A DNA stretch of 64,000 nucleotides from Neptunicella sp048268085 (GTDB lineage Bacteria > Pseudomonadota > Gammaproteobacteria > Enterobacterales > Alteromonadaceae): contig NZ_JBLWWF010000004.1 of NCBI RefSeq assembly GCF_048268085.1, forward strand, positions 195,213 through 259,212. The letters are read 5' to 3'. A model generated the notes under the pieces. The model saw only the letters and a list, made by a program, of their open reading frames with translations, made no database searches and was not told where the DNA came from. The position numbers and the translations under genes were made by a program. The first letter of the stretch is position 1. Every line of letters begins with the position of its first letter. This document shows positions 35,618 to 45,170 of the stretch, piece by piece.

Positions 35618-37261
35618 TCAAACTCCGGCTGCCCTAAAAACGTCACTGACCAGCGTTTGAGCTTCGTTCACCAATTGCGCAAGATGATCTTCACCCAAAA
35701 AACTCTCGGCATAAATTTTATAGACATTCTCTGTACCTGAGGGTCTGGCGGCAAACCAACCATTCCGGGCGCATACTTTTACACCACCAATACTGGCATC
35801 ATTGCCGGGTGCATGAGTTAACACTTGCACAATCTCCTCTCCTGCAAGGGTTTTGGCGGTGATATCAGTGGCGTTTAAAGCGGTTAATGCCTGCTTTTGT
35901 TCCAAACTGGTGGCCACATCAATTCGGGTATAACTGGGGCGACCGTATTTTTCTACCAACTGTTCATAATATTGTCCCGGCGTTTTACCGGTAACGGCCA
36001 ATATTTCAGCGGCTAGCAGACACAAAATAATTCCGTCTTTATCGGTTGCCCAAGTGGTACCGTCGCGACGTAAGAAAATACCGCCAGCACTTTCTTCACC
36101 GGCAAAGCCTATTTCACCGCTAAGCATGCCATCCACAAACCATTTAAACCCCACTGGCATTTCTGCCAATGGACGCTCCAAGCCATTCACAACCCGATCA
36201 ATTAAGCTGCTGGAAACCAGTGTTTTACCGACTTTCAATGATGATTGCCACTGTGGGCGATGGCGATACAAATAATCTATGGCAACTGCCAGATAATGAT
36301 TAGGGTTCATCAATCCATAATGGGGATCGACAATACCATGACGATCAAAATCCGGATCATTACCAAAAGCCAAGTCATATCCGTCTTTCATATCGATTAA
36401 GCCCGCCATCGCATAAGGTGATGAGCAATCCATCCTGATTTTGCCATCTTTATCCAGACGCATAAACGCAAAGGTGGGATCGACGCGACGATTAACGACG
36501 TCAATATTAAGGTCAAAACGTTTAGCGATTTTATCCCAATAAGCTAAGCCCGCCCCACCTAAAGGGTCTGTTGCCAGTTTCAAGCCCGCCTTGGCGATAG
36601 CGTCCATATCAATAACTTGGTCCAGTTCATCAATATATGCTTGTGCAAAGTCTTGTTGCTCAACCTGTTCCAGCGCCTCCGCAAAAGGAATTCTGCGTAC
36701 CCCTTGCATATCATGCTCAATTAATCGATTGGCTTGCTGTTGAATGATACTGGTAATGTCGGTTCCTGCTGGACCGCCGTGCACTGCATTATATTTAAAT
36801 CCACCATCTTCCGGTGGATTATGCGAGGGTGTAATGACTATTCCATCAGCCTGTTCAGTATGCTGGCGGTTATAGGATAAAATGCGATGAGAAATAACAG
36901 GCGTTGGGGTGTATTCGCTATTTTGCTGAATCACCACTTTCACCTTGTTGGCAACTAATACCTCAATCGCCGTACTAAATGCCGCTTCAGATAAGGCATG
37001 AGTATCAATCCCAATAAATAATGGTCCGGTAATTTTCTGTTGCTGGCGAAAATCGGCAAGGGCCTGACAAATTGCAGCGATATGCATATCGTTAAAGCTA
37101 CATAGTAAAGAGCTGCCGCGGTGACCAGAGGTACCAAAGGAAACTTGTTGAGCGGGATTATTTTTTTCGGGAGTTAAGGTAAAATAACGACTAATTAAAC
37201 GCGGTACATTAACCAGTTGTTCAATAGGAGCCGCTTTTCCGGCTAGGGGGTGAATGCTCAT
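35618..37261 (-). CDS. pgm: Phosphoglucomutase (alpha-D-glucose-specific)
   Basis: Interconverts glucose 1-phosphate and glucose 6-phosphate. The 547 residues match E. coli Pgm length. The phosphoserine loop TPSHNPPEDGG, metal loop DPDFDRHGI, sugar loop GEESAGG and phosphate-binding ARPSGTE are all present. It is divergent from ybfF with no seqA between them. Confidence 0.97.
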   Translation of the reverse strand: MSIHPLAGKAAPIEQLVNVPRLISRYFTLTPEKNNPAQQVSFGTSGHRGSSLLCSFNDMHIAAICQALADFRQQQKITGPLFIGIDTHALSEAAFSTAIEVLVANKVKVVIQQNSEYTPTPVISHRILSYNRQHTEQADGIVITPSHNPPEDGGFKYNAVHGGPAGTDITSIIQQQANRLIEHDMQGVRRIPFAEALEQVEQQDFAQAYIDELDQVIDMDAIAKAGLKLATDPLGGAGLAYWDKIAKRFDLNIDVVNRRVDPTFAFMRLDKDGKIRMDCSSPYAMAGLIDMKDGYDLAFGNDPDFDRHGIVDPHYGLMNPNHYLAVAIDYLYRHRPQWQSSLKVGKTLVSSSLIDRVVNGLERPLAEMPVGFKWFVDGMLSGEIGFAGEESAGGIFLRRDGTTWATDKDGIILCLLAAEILAVTGKTPGQYYEQLVEKYGRPSYTRIDVATSLEQKQALTALNATDITAKTLAGEEIVQVLTHAPGNDASIGGVKVCARNGWFAARPSGTENVYKIYAESFLGEDHLAQLVNEAQTLVSDVFRAAGV

Positions 37262-37406
37262 CGAATCCTCTTTAGCTCACTGACAATCAATTTGTTTACC
37301 CATATCAATAACATATTGAATCTATCGGGTATAGATAGATAACGTAACGAGAAATATATCGTAGGCTGGTTATCTGTTTTAATAATCTACATTAAAGGTC
37401 AAGCAA

Positions 37407-38174
37407 TTGAAATTATTGAATTTTCAACAACAAGGACAAGGACAGCCAATAGTATTATTACATGGGCTATTTGGCAGCCTGGAAAATCTGGGGATGGTGG
37501 CACGAGGCTTGGAATCATCCATGCAAGTCATCTCAATTGATCTACCTGATCATGGTCAATCTTATTTTTCTGATCAATTTAGCTATGCCAATTACGCTGA
37601 AGCCGTGATTCAGTTATTAGATCATCTTGAAATCGAACAGTGCCACATGCTTGGTCATTCAATGGGGGGTAAAGTATCGATGCAACTAGCGCTGCAACAT
37701 CCTCAACGTGTCCAGAAACTTATCGTCGCTGATATTGCCCCGGTCGCTTACCCACCACATCACAACCGGATATTTGCCGGTTTAAATAATGTGGACTTAA
37801 CCACAATCACCAGTCGAAGTGATGCCGATAAAGCGTTATCGATGCATATTGAAGAGGCCGGTGTCAGACAGTTCTTATTAAAAAGCTTACAGCAAACCGA
37901 ACAGGGATGGAGCTGGAAATTTAACTTACCCCTTTTACAGCGAGACTATGAGCAAATAGCCGCAGGAATTGACTCAGAGCAATCATTCAAGCAGCCCACC
38001 TTATTTATTAAAGGTACCGAATCGGATTACATCACCACTGAACATCGGCCCCAGATACAACGCTTGTTTCCTCACGCCAAAGCGCAATTGATGCAAGGAT
38101 GTGGGCATTGGTTACATGCTGAAAAACCTCAGGTATTTAATCGACTGGCGTTAAATTTCATCAATGCTGGATAG
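37407..38174 (+). CDS. ybfF: Alpha/beta-hydrolase esterase YbfF
   Basis: A 255-residue esterase (acyl-CoA and short-chain ester hydrolysis is reported for E. coli YbfF). The oxyanion HGLFGSLENLG, nucleophile elbow GHSMGGKV and catalytic His in GCGHWLHAEKP are clear. The only plausible start is a TTG at 37407, preceded by AAAGG eight bases upstream. It is followed by DUF2788 and fldA, mirroring ybfF-ybfE-fldA of E. coli. Confidence 0.93.
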   Translation: MKLLNFQQQGQGQPIVLLHGLFGSLENLGMVARGLESSMQVISIDLPDHGQSYFSDQFSYANYAEAVIQLLDHLEIEQCHMLGHSMGGKVSMQLALQHPQRVQKLIVADIAPVAYPPHHNRIFAGLNNVDLTTITSRSDADKALSMHIEEAGVRQFLLKSLQQTEQGWSWKFNLPLLQRDYEQIAAGIDSEQSFKQPTLFIKGTESDYITTEHRPQIQRLFPHAKAQLMQGCGHWLHAEKPQVFNRLALNFINAG

Positions 38175-38253
38175 TTTGATAAGTCATCCACTGGCATAGA
38201 AAACAAGGTGCAATAAACCTTAACCATCAAGTGCAACAATTGAGGCTTTGTGC

Positions 38254-38259
38254 TATAGT
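38254..38259 (+). promoter_or_regulatory. Extended -10 promoter of the DUF2788-fldA genes
   Basis: TGC-TATAGT is an extended -10 element 36 bases ahead of the DUF2788 GTG start. No good -35 is visible, as is usual for extended -10 promoters. Confidence 0.5.
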
Positions 38260-38294
38260 CCGCGCCGTTTTCTTCCTTGGTGAGAGTTAAATCA

Positions 38295-38504
38295 GTGCTA
38301 AGTGAGTATTATGAGCAAATAGAAGGCATTGCGCTTGACCTAAGCCTGTTAGTGTTATTTATATTAATGGGAATGGCTATTCACGATGTACTCAAAAAAA
38401 ATAACGTCCCTCCTTTAGGTCGTTATGTTACCTACGGAGTCTTATTACTTGGTTGTGTAGGTTTTGTAGCAAAAGGTATCATTGAGATTGTTTTGACCAA
38501 CTAG
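38295..38504 (+). CDS. DUF2788 family small membrane protein
   Basis: A 69-residue protein with two membrane helices (about 12-30 and 42-63) and the family core GMAIHDVLKKNNVPPLGRYV. The start is a GTG at 38295 with GAGAG eight bases upstream; the frame opens 18 bases earlier. Function unknown. It lies between ybfF and fldA. Confidence 0.85.
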   Translation: MLSEYYEQIEGIALDLSLLVLFILMGMAIHDVLKKNNVPPLGRYVTYGVLLLGCVGFVAKGIIEIVLTN

Positions 38505-38554
38505 CCAGATTTAACGCTAGTAATGTCATCTATATTCAGAAGGTTTAATAACAT

Positions 38555-39079
38555 ATGGCAAGTGTTGGACTATTTTTTGGTAGTGACACAGGTAACACAG
38601 AGCATGTTGCCAAGATGATCCAGAAAGAGCTGGGCAAAAACCTGATCGAAGTTCGGGATATAGCCAAAAGCAGTAAAGAACAGATCGCAGAGTTCGATCT
38701 ATTAATGTTCGGGATCCCGACATGGTATTACGGTGAAGCTCAGTGTGATTGGGATGATTTCTTCCCTGAATTAGAAGAGATTGATTTCACTGATAAACTC
38801 GTCGCCATTTTTGGCTGTGGTGACCAAGAAGACTATGCCGAGTATTTCCTCGATGCAATGGGCATGGTGCGTGACATTGTTGAAGCGCGCGGTGCGATTG
38901 TTATTGGTCATTGGCCTACCGAAAGTTATGACTTTGAAGCCTCCAAAGGCATGGCTGATAGCGACCACTTTGTTGGTCTGGGTATTGATGAAGATCGTCA
39001 GCCAGAGTTAACCGAGTCGCGGGTAAAACAGTGGTGCAAACAAATACACGAAGAAATGTGCCTGGCTGAACTAGGCTAA
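38555..39079 (+). CDS. fldA: Flavodoxin, long chain
   Basis: FMN electron carrier of the cytoplasm. The 174 residues have the phosphate loop GSDTGNTEHVA and the FMN-stacking region GIPTWYYGE and GCGDQEDYAEYF. The about 20-residue insertion marks the long-chain class. In enterics fur follows fldA; here a helicase gene follows. Confidence 0.97.
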   Translation: MASVGLFFGSDTGNTEHVAKMIQKELGKNLIEVRDIAKSSKEQIAEFDLLMFGIPTWYYGEAQCDWDDFFPELEEIDFTDKLVAIFGCGDQEDYAEYFLDAMGMVRDIVEARGAIVIGHWPTESYDFEASKGMADSDHFVGLGIDEDRQPELTESRVKQWCKQIHEEMCLAELG

Positions 39080-39096
39080 TATCCTCCCCTATTTTT

Positions 39097-39117
39097 CAGC
39101 ATCCGTTGCGGGTGCTG
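39097..39117 (+). terminator. Hairpin after fldA
   Basis: CAGCATCCG / CGGGTGCTG, a 9-bp stem with one G-T pair and a 3-base loop, 18 bases past the fldA stop. The T run lies before rather than after it, so its strength on the plus strand is doubtful. Confidence 0.4.
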
Positions 39118-39170
39118 ATGAATTTATCTTCTCCATTAAAATTGTATGCTTATTTAATCACATGGTTTGT

Positions 39171-39176
39171 TATACT
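39171..39176 (+). promoter_or_regulatory. -10 element of the helicase gene
   Basis: TATACT at 39171-39176, 30 bases ahead of the TTG at 39206. It overlaps an earlier in-frame TTG (39167), so transcription would begin after that codon. This supports the later start. Confidence 0.45.
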
Positions 39177-39205
39177 CAGGCAAATTTTTTATTGGAAACG
39201 CCCTT

Positions 39206-40537
39206 TTGCAATTTAGTGACCTGCCCCTTGATCATCGGATCCTTAATTTTTTAACCCGCAAAGGCTTTGCCGAAGCGACCGAGATACAAAGTCAAGCCAT
39301 CCCCCATGCGCTGCTAGGTAAAGATCTAATTGCATCGTCCAAAACCGGCTCAGGTAAAACCCTCGCCTTTTTGATTCCAGCATTGCAACGGGTGTTAAAA
39401 ACCAAACCATTAAGCCAACGGGATCCAAGAGTACTTATTTTGGCGCCGACCCGTGAATTGGCTAAACAGGTATTTTTGCAATTACGCAGCATGATCGAAG
39501 GGACATCGGTTAAAGCAGCGTTGATCCTCGGTGGCGAGAATTTTAATGATCAAGTCAAAACCCTGCGGCGTTACCCCCAATTTGTAGTGGGAACAGCCGG
39601 ACGTATTGCCGATCATGTTAAAGATCGTTCATTGTTCTTAAATGGTCTTGAATTGTTAATTATGGATGAAGCTGACCGCATGCTCGATTTAGGCTTTGCT
39701 GAAGAACTCAAAACCATAAACCGCATGGCCGATCACCGCAAACGTCAGTCACTCATGTTTTCCGCCACCATGGATAACACCGAATTACATTATTTGACTA
39801 AAACGTTGCTCAAGGCGCCGCAGCGAATCAGTATTGGTGAAGCTAATGCCGAGCATCAGGATATTGAGCAACGTTTTTATCTATCGGATCATATTGAACA
39901 TAAAGAACAGCTACTCAAAGCCTTATTGGAGCAGGAAACCTTTCAGCAGGTCATTTTATTTACTGCGACTCGAGCCGATAGCGACAGAATTGCAACACTA
40001 TTGCAACAATGGGGTAAAAATAGTGTCGGCCTAAGTGGTGAACTTAGCCAATCTCAACGCAGTAATATCATGAATGCCTTTAGTCGCGGACAACATCAGA
40101 TACTAGTCACTACCGATGTCGCCTCACGGGGACTGGATTTACTCAATGTGTCACTGGTAATTAACTTTGATCTGCCCAAGTTAGCCGATGAATATGTACA
40201 TCGAGTCGGCAGAACTGGGCGAGCAGGCAAACAGGGGTTAGCCATCTCATTGGTGGGTCCAAAGGATTGGCACAGTTTTACGGCGATTAAAGGTTTCTTG
40301 CAGCAACAGATTGAATTTAGTCAATTAGATGGCTTAGTTGCTAAATTTAAAGGCTTAAAACCGGCTAAAAAGTTGCTCCCTAAAAACAAGACTAATCACG
40401 GCTCATCTAAACAGCCGACTCGAACAAAAAACAAACCGATTAAACGCATTAAATCGACTCAAGGAATCGACGTTGGTGATGCGCCAATGTTGAAAAAGAA
40501 AAACAAGCTGATCGAGTCTGATGAAACAGATCAGTAA
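39206..40537 (+). CDS. DEAD-box RNA helicase
   Basis: ATP-dependent RNA helicase of the SrmB/RhlE type. Motifs in order: Q motif, SKTGSGKT (Walker A), PTRELA, DEADRMLD (motif II), SATM (III), VTTDVASRGLD (V) and HRVGRTGRAG (VI). It has a basic C-terminal tail after about residue 370. There is no in-frame ATG; I chose the TTG at 39206, giving an N-terminus QFSDLPLDHRIL as in the family (443 residues). It probably acts in ribosome assembly or RNA decay; the exact branch is not decided. Confidence 0.9.
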   Translation: MQFSDLPLDHRILNFLTRKGFAEATEIQSQAIPHALLGKDLIASSKTGSGKTLAFLIPALQRVLKTKPLSQRDPRVLILAPTRELAKQVFLQLRSMIEGTSVKAALILGGENFNDQVKTLRRYPQFVVGTAGRIADHVKDRSLFLNGLELLIMDEADRMLDLGFAEELKTINRMADHRKRQSLMFSATMDNTELHYLTKTLLKAPQRISIGEANAEHQDIEQRFYLSDHIEHKEQLLKALLEQETFQQVILFTATRADSDRIATLLQQWGKNSVGLSGELSQSQRSNIMNAFSRGQHQILVTTDVASRGLDLLNVSLVINFDLPKLADEYVHRVGRTGRAGKQGLAISLVGPKDWHSFTAIKGFLQQQIEFSQLDGLVAKFKGLKPAKKLLPKNKTNHGSSKQPTRTKNKPIKRIKSTQGIDVGDAPMLKKKNKLIESDETDQ

Positions 40538-40572
40538 GCAGTGAATCTTTTCTATATTCCCCAGTCCTATGG

Positions 40573-43302
40573 ATGTTAACTTTTATTATGGAAGCCTTAT
40601 CTGGTATGCAGTCAATTAAACACGCTATTTTAGTCCGTATCATTGCCCTAATCCCGCTTATTATTTTTCATCCTCTGGCCTTGGGGCAGCAACGGGACAC
40701 TAAAGTCATCGATGCCGTGGTTAATATTCATGTCAATCAGGTACGAGCTTGGGATGACAGCTATAACAATGCCAGTCAGGGCACGGGTTTTGTTATCGAT
40801 AGCGAGCAAGGTTTGATTCTGACCAACAAGCATATTGTGGAAACTGGCCCTGTCATCGCCTACGCCGAATTTTCCAATAAGAAACAAATTGAACTCATTC
40901 CAATATACCGTGATCCGGTGCATGATTTTGGACTGTTTAAATATGATCCCAAGCAGCTCGACGGCCTGAAGATTTCAGCAATACAGTTGAGCAGCCAAGC
41001 CAGTGTAGGCACTCCAATTCGGTTATATGGTAATGATGGTGGCGAAGATTTATCCATTATTGAAGGGGTGTTATCCAGAATAGACCGCCCTGCTCCTGAT
41101 TACCGCAATACCAATACCGATTTTAATACCTTCTATTTTCAAGCTGCGTTAGGCAGTAGTGGTGGCTCTTCAGGATCACCTATTCTAAATAGTGATAATC
41201 AGGCAATTGCAATTAATGCCGGTGCCAGAAGAGATGCCGATACGGCCTTCTTTTTGCCCATGGAAATGATCATTCCCACCGTTGAAAAGTTACGTCATCA
41301 GCAAAAGGTCAGTCGCGGTACCTTGCAAACCGAATTCACTCACACTCCTTTTAATCGCCTCAGAACTCTGGGTCTGACCGATGAAATAATTACCAAAGAA
41401 CGACAACATTCTCCCACCGCTACCGGCAAACTGGTTGTGACTCATGTATTACCCAAAGGACCAGGTGATGGCGTGTTTGAGCCTGGCGATATATTGCTCA
41501 GTATCAATAATCAGCCAATCAATAACTTTTTTGAGCTGGAAACCTTATTTAATCAACAGGTTGGTAAACAAGTCACCTTATTGTTTTACCGTAACGGCAA
41601 AGAAATTAGCAAAAACATGGTCGTCGATGATCTGTTTGCCCTCACTCCCGATGAATACATTGAATACGGTAAAGCCAATATTATTCCTGTGGGTATTAAT
41701 CTCGCACGTTTATTCAATATCCCTGTACATGGTTTAACGTTAGTGGATGCCGGTCCATTATTTGGTAGTCAAAATATTAAGCGTTTCGCCCTGATTGAAG
41801 AAATTAACAATCAACCCATTAGCACCTTGGATGATCTGGAAAAAGAACTCAACAATATAGGTGTAGGAGCACGGTTTAGCGTGCGTTATCGCTATCCTTT
41901 TGATATTGCCCAACAACAATATAAACAACTGACTGACTATACCGACTGGTTTGACAATAGCCGCTGTAAAAATATTGCCGGACAACGTCACTGGCAATGT
42001 AAACCACTATTAAAAAAGAATAACGCCAACGGTAAGCACAATTTTAGCTCGGATAAAGTCGTCACTTCGCCTATTGTCGATATTAGCGTCTTTCGACCTG
42101 TTTTGGTCAACAGCCAGAATGATGTTAATCGTCGCGGTCAAGGTGCCATAATTGATAAAAAAGCCGGTCTGGTATTAACCGATAAATCGATTATCGACAG
42201 TACCTTAGCGGTGGTAAATTTAACCTTTAATAATGGGGTCAGTACTTCAGGTAAAGTATTGGCTATTCATCCGTATTTAAATTTGGCGATTATCCAAACG
42301 GATTTATCGGTAGTTAAATTCAGGCCTCCCATATTACCCGAACTATCTGCTATTGAGCCTAATACCAGCGAGCCTTATCACTTTATTGGTAAGTCATCGA
42401 TGCTCGATTTTAAAGTACATGCCTCAGCACTATGGCCCACGGTTATCGGTAATGAAAGCTTCCATGACAGTTTTGAGTTTGCTCCTTTGCCGGATGTATT
42501 CGGTCTTTACTTAAACAGTAAAAATCAAATTTCGGCCATCAATACCAACTACCAATATGATAAATCCAGTTATAACGATATTATCCCTGCCCGTTTGGTA
42601 CTCGATTTTGTTAACAGTGTAAAAGCCAATAAGAAAGGCATGTACCTGTTAGAGAGTGACTTTAACTATATCAGCTATGCGGAAGCACTTGAGCTGGGCA
42701 TTGAAGGGATCAATGTAAATAACACCGATCGGGTGCTCAATGTATACAGTGTGGAATCACTCGGTAACAGTGAACTCTTGCCCGGTGATATTATTTTAAA
42801 AGTCGCCAATCAATCGGTATCGGGCATTAACCAGCTCTATCAAGCGGTTAAACAACCTGAATTTAAAATGGATATATTGCGCAATGGCAAACAACAATCA
42901 ATCCAGGCACACGCTCGATTCAAAGATTTCAATCCCTTTCATGATGTGATTTTTTGGGGTGGTGCAATCATTCATAAAATGAACGATAAAGTGTATTTGC
43001 CTGAAGGACCTGCGGAAGGCTGTTTACGGATCAGCGTATTTTATTTTGGTAGTCCCATCCATAGCTCAGGTATTACCAATGGCAGCTGCATATACGCCAT
43101 CGATGGACAAAAAGTGCAAACTATCGACGACATCAAAGCCTTAACTGAAAATAAACAGTCCGGTGACTACACTCGGGTACAAACGGTTGAATTAAACAAT
43201 AATTTCCGAATCGCGGAATTTCGTTTACGGGAAGATCCCTACTACTGGCCAATTAAACATTGGAATCTGACTGAAAATGGTTGGCAACGAATTAACGATT
43301 AA
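40573..43302 (+). CDS. Exported double-protease-domain protein with four PDZ-like domains (Nma111/Deg7-like)
   Basis: 909 residues. Signal peptide (about 12-39 if translation starts at the in-frame ATG 40606, which looks natural), protease 1 (about 42-245), PDZ1 (about 255-350), PDZ2 (about 365-445), protease-like 2 (about 500-665), PDZ3 (about 690-795) and PDZ4-like C-terminus (about 800-905). Domain 1 has the triad His87 (LILTNKHIV), Asp118 (DPVHDFGLF) and Ser200 (GGSSGSP). In domain 2 these positions are Ser539, Asn570 and DVFGLY, so it is catalytically dead. This layout is that of fungal Nma111 and plant Deg7. It follows the helicase by 35 bases. Confidence 0.85.
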   Translation: MLTFIMEALSGMQSIKHAILVRIIALIPLIIFHPLALGQQRDTKVIDAVVNIHVNQVRAWDDSYNNASQGTGFVIDSEQGLILTNKHIVETGPVIAYAEFSNKKQIELIPIYRDPVHDFGLFKYDPKQLDGLKISAIQLSSQASVGTPIRLYGNDGGEDLSIIEGVLSRIDRPAPDYRNTNTDFNTFYFQAALGSSGGSSGSPILNSDNQAIAINAGARRDADTAFFLPMEMIIPTVEKLRHQQKVSRGTLQTEFTHTPFNRLRTLGLTDEIITKERQHSPTATGKLVVTHVLPKGPGDGVFEPGDILLSINNQPINNFFELETLFNQQVGKQVTLLFYRNGKEISKNMVVDDLFALTPDEYIEYGKANIIPVGINLARLFNIPVHGLTLVDAGPLFGSQNIKRFALIEEINNQPISTLDDLEKELNNIGVGARFSVRYRYPFDIAQQQYKQLTDYTDWFDNSRCKNIAGQRHWQCKPLLKKNNANGKHNFSSDKVVTSPIVDISVFRPVLVNSQNDVNRRGQGAIIDKKAGLVLTDKSIIDSTLAVVNLTFNNGVSTSGKVLAIHPYLNLAIIQTDLSVVKFRPPILPELSAIEPNTSEPYHFIGKSSMLDFKVHASALWPTVIGNESFHDSFEFAPLPDVFGLYLNSKNQISAINTNYQYDKSSYNDIIPARLVLDFVNSVKANKKGMYLLESDFNYISYAEALELGIEGINVNNTDRVLNVYSVESLGNSELLPGDIILKVANQSVSGINQLYQAVKQPEFKMDILRNGKQQSIQAHARFKDFNPFHDVIFWGGAIIHKMNDKVYLPEGPAEGCLRISVFYFGSPIHSSGITNGSCIYAIDGQKVQTIDDIKALTENKQSGDYTRVQTVELNNNFRIAEFRLREDPYYWPIKHWNLTENGWQRIND

Positions 43303-43363
43303 CTGTATTTTTCTCGTTATTCGACGACTGTCACTCCCGATTGAATTTCTTCGAGTCATACAA

Positions 43364-43388
43364 AAACGCCGCTACAATAGCGGCGTTT
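43364..43388. terminator. Bidirectional terminator between protease and etfA
   Basis: AAACGCCGCTA / TAGCGGCGTTT, an 11-bp stem with a 3-base loop. The T run is good on the minus strand (etfA side) and weaker on the plus strand. It separates two convergent genes. Confidence 0.82.
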
Positions 43389-43410
43389 GCGTTTCAACCA
43401 AATCAATTGA

Positions 43411-44343
43411 TTACAGACTGGCTTCCAGTTCAGGCAACACACTAAACAGATCAGCGACTAATCCATAGTCTGCCACTTGGAAAATGGGCGCATCTTCATC
43501 CTTGTTGATGGCAACAATCACTTTGGCGTCTTTCATCCCGGCTAAATGTTGAATAGCACCGGAAATTCCCACCGCGATATACAAATCTGGAGCAACAATT
43601 TTACCCGTTTGTCCTACCTGCATATCGTTCGGTACAAATCCGGCATCCACGGCAGCGCGCGAAGCACCAATTGCGGCGCCCAGCTTATCAGCAATCCCTT
43701 CCAGTAATTTGAAGTTTTCGCCATTTTGCATTCCACGGCCACCAGAAATCACCACCCGTGCTGCGGTTAATTCAGGACGCTCGGATTGTGTTAATTCAGC
43801 CGACACAAATTCACTTAGGGTATTGGCTTTAACCACTGATACGGTTTCAACAGCCACTGCATCATTACCCATTTCAGCTGAATCAAACGCTGCAGTACGC
43901 ACAGTTAATACTTTAATGCTGTCGCTGCTTTGTACCGTGGCAATGGCATTACCGGCATAAATCGGACGCACAAAAGTGTCACTAGATTCAATCCGGATTA
44001 CATCGGATATTTGTTCAACATCTAATAATGCTGCTACTCTGGGTAACAGGTTTTTACCCCCAGTGGTCGCGGCTGCCAACACATGAGAGTAATTGGAGCC
44101 AACCAGTTCAACAATCAATTCAGCAATATTTTCCGGCAATTGATGCTGATAATCAGCATGATCCGCCAACCAGACTTTATCAACACCTTGAATAGTTGCG
44201 GCCTGTTCTGCCACCCCACCACAATTGCCACCGACCACTAATAAATGACAGGTGTCCGCCAATCCACTGGCGGCATGAACCAGTTTTAGCGTATCGGGTT
44301 TCAGTTGTTGATTATCGTGCTCTGCTATCACTAATACGCTCAT
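43411..44343 (-). CDS. etfA: Electron transfer flavoprotein alpha subunit
   Basis: FAD-bearing subunit that accepts electrons from acyl-CoA dehydrogenases. The 310 residues have the C-terminal FAD domain with VVISGGRGM, GASRAAVDAGF, GQTGKIVAPDLYIAVGISGAIQH and INKDEDAPIF. Its ATG shares one base with the etfB TGA, so the subunits are made in coupled fashion. Confidence 0.97.
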   Translation of the reverse strand: MSVLVIAEHDNQQLKPDTLKLVHAASGLADTCHLLVVGGNCGGVAEQAATIQGVDKVWLADHADYQHQLPENIAELIVELVGSNYSHVLAAATTGGKNLLPRVAALLDVEQISDVIRIESSDTFVRPIYAGNAIATVQSSDSIKVLTVRTAAFDSAEMGNDAVAVETVSVVKANTLSEFVSAELTQSERPELTAARVVISGGRGMQNGENFKLLEGIADKLGAAIGASRAAVDAGFVPNDMQVGQTGKIVAPDLYIAVGISGAIQHLAGMKDAKVIVAINKDEDAPIFQVADYGLVADLFSVLPELEASL

Positions 44344-45092
44344 CAGATCACCTTTGCTTCATTTTTTAATTTACTGACTAATTCGGCCACATCTGCCACT
44401 TTAATACCTCCAGCTCGTTGGGCTGGCGGCTCTACTTTTAACAGGCTTACACGTGATTGAAGATCCAATCCCAAATCGGCAGCCACAATACTATCCAGTG
44501 GCTTACGCTTGGCCTTCATAATATTAGGTAGGGTTGCATAACGAGGTTCATTTAAACGTAAATCAGTCGTCACGACTGCAGGTAAACTCAGTTTTACCTT
44601 TTGTAATCCCCCGTCTATTTCGCGGGTGACCGAGACAAAGTCCCCTTCCAGCTCAACCTTGGAAGCAAAGGTACCTTGTGGCATACCCGTTAATGCCGCC
44701 AGCATCTGTCCGGTTTGATTATTATCAGAATCTATCGATTGTTTACCCAGAATAATCAGTTTGGGTTGTTCCTGTTCAACGACTTTTTGCAATACTTTAG
44801 CCACTTGTAATGAACCTAAAGCAAATTCTGTCTCTACATGAATCCCGCGATCAGCGCCTAAAGCTAACGCTGTGCGGATCTGTTCCTGACAGCTTTTATC
44901 GCCAATAGAAACCACCACGACTTCTTCAGCAAAACCTTGTTCTTTCAATCGAATCGCTTCTTCCACGGCAATTTCACAAAAAGGATTCATTGCCATTTTG
45001 GTATTAGCTAAATCAACATTGGAATGATCCGCTTTAACCCTGACTTTAACGTTGTAATCTATTACGCGCTTAATCGGCACCAGAATTTTCAT
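44343..45092 (-). CDS. etfB: Electron transfer flavoprotein beta subunit
   Basis: AMP-binding partner of EtfA. The 249 residues start MKILVPIKRVIDYNVKVRVK and contain NPFCEIAVEEAIRLKE, LGKQSIDSDNNQTGQMLA and the recognition-loop region LRLNEPRYATLPNIMKAKRKP. First gene of the etfBA operon, transcribed away from the ETF-QO gene across a shared control region. Confidence 0.97.
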   Translation of the reverse strand: MKILVPIKRVIDYNVKVRVKADHSNVDLANTKMAMNPFCEIAVEEAIRLKEQGFAEEVVVVSIGDKSCQEQIRTALALGADRGIHVETEFALGSLQVAKVLQKVVEQEQPKLIILGKQSIDSDNNQTGQMLAALTGMPQGTFASKVELEGDFVSVTREIDGGLQKVKLSLPAVVTTDLRLNEPRYATLPNIMKAKRKPLDSIVAADLGLDLQSRVSLLKVEPPAQRAGGIKVADVAELVSKLKNEAKVI

Positions 45093-45170
45093 ATCTTCCT
45101 CAACAGAATAACTGTCAACTCTGCTATCCAGAGTTAGTTGTGATGAACATCAGCATGCAATGTACTTCCT

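Noticed and set aside
39167..39205. Upstream TTG start of the DEAD-box helicase
   Set aside because: A -10 element overlaps it, so it would not be in the mRNA, and the extra residues do not fit the family.
42070..42600. Second half of the large protease as a second active protease
   Set aside because: The three catalytic positions read Ser, Asn and a stretch without serine, so it is counted as a degenerate domain.
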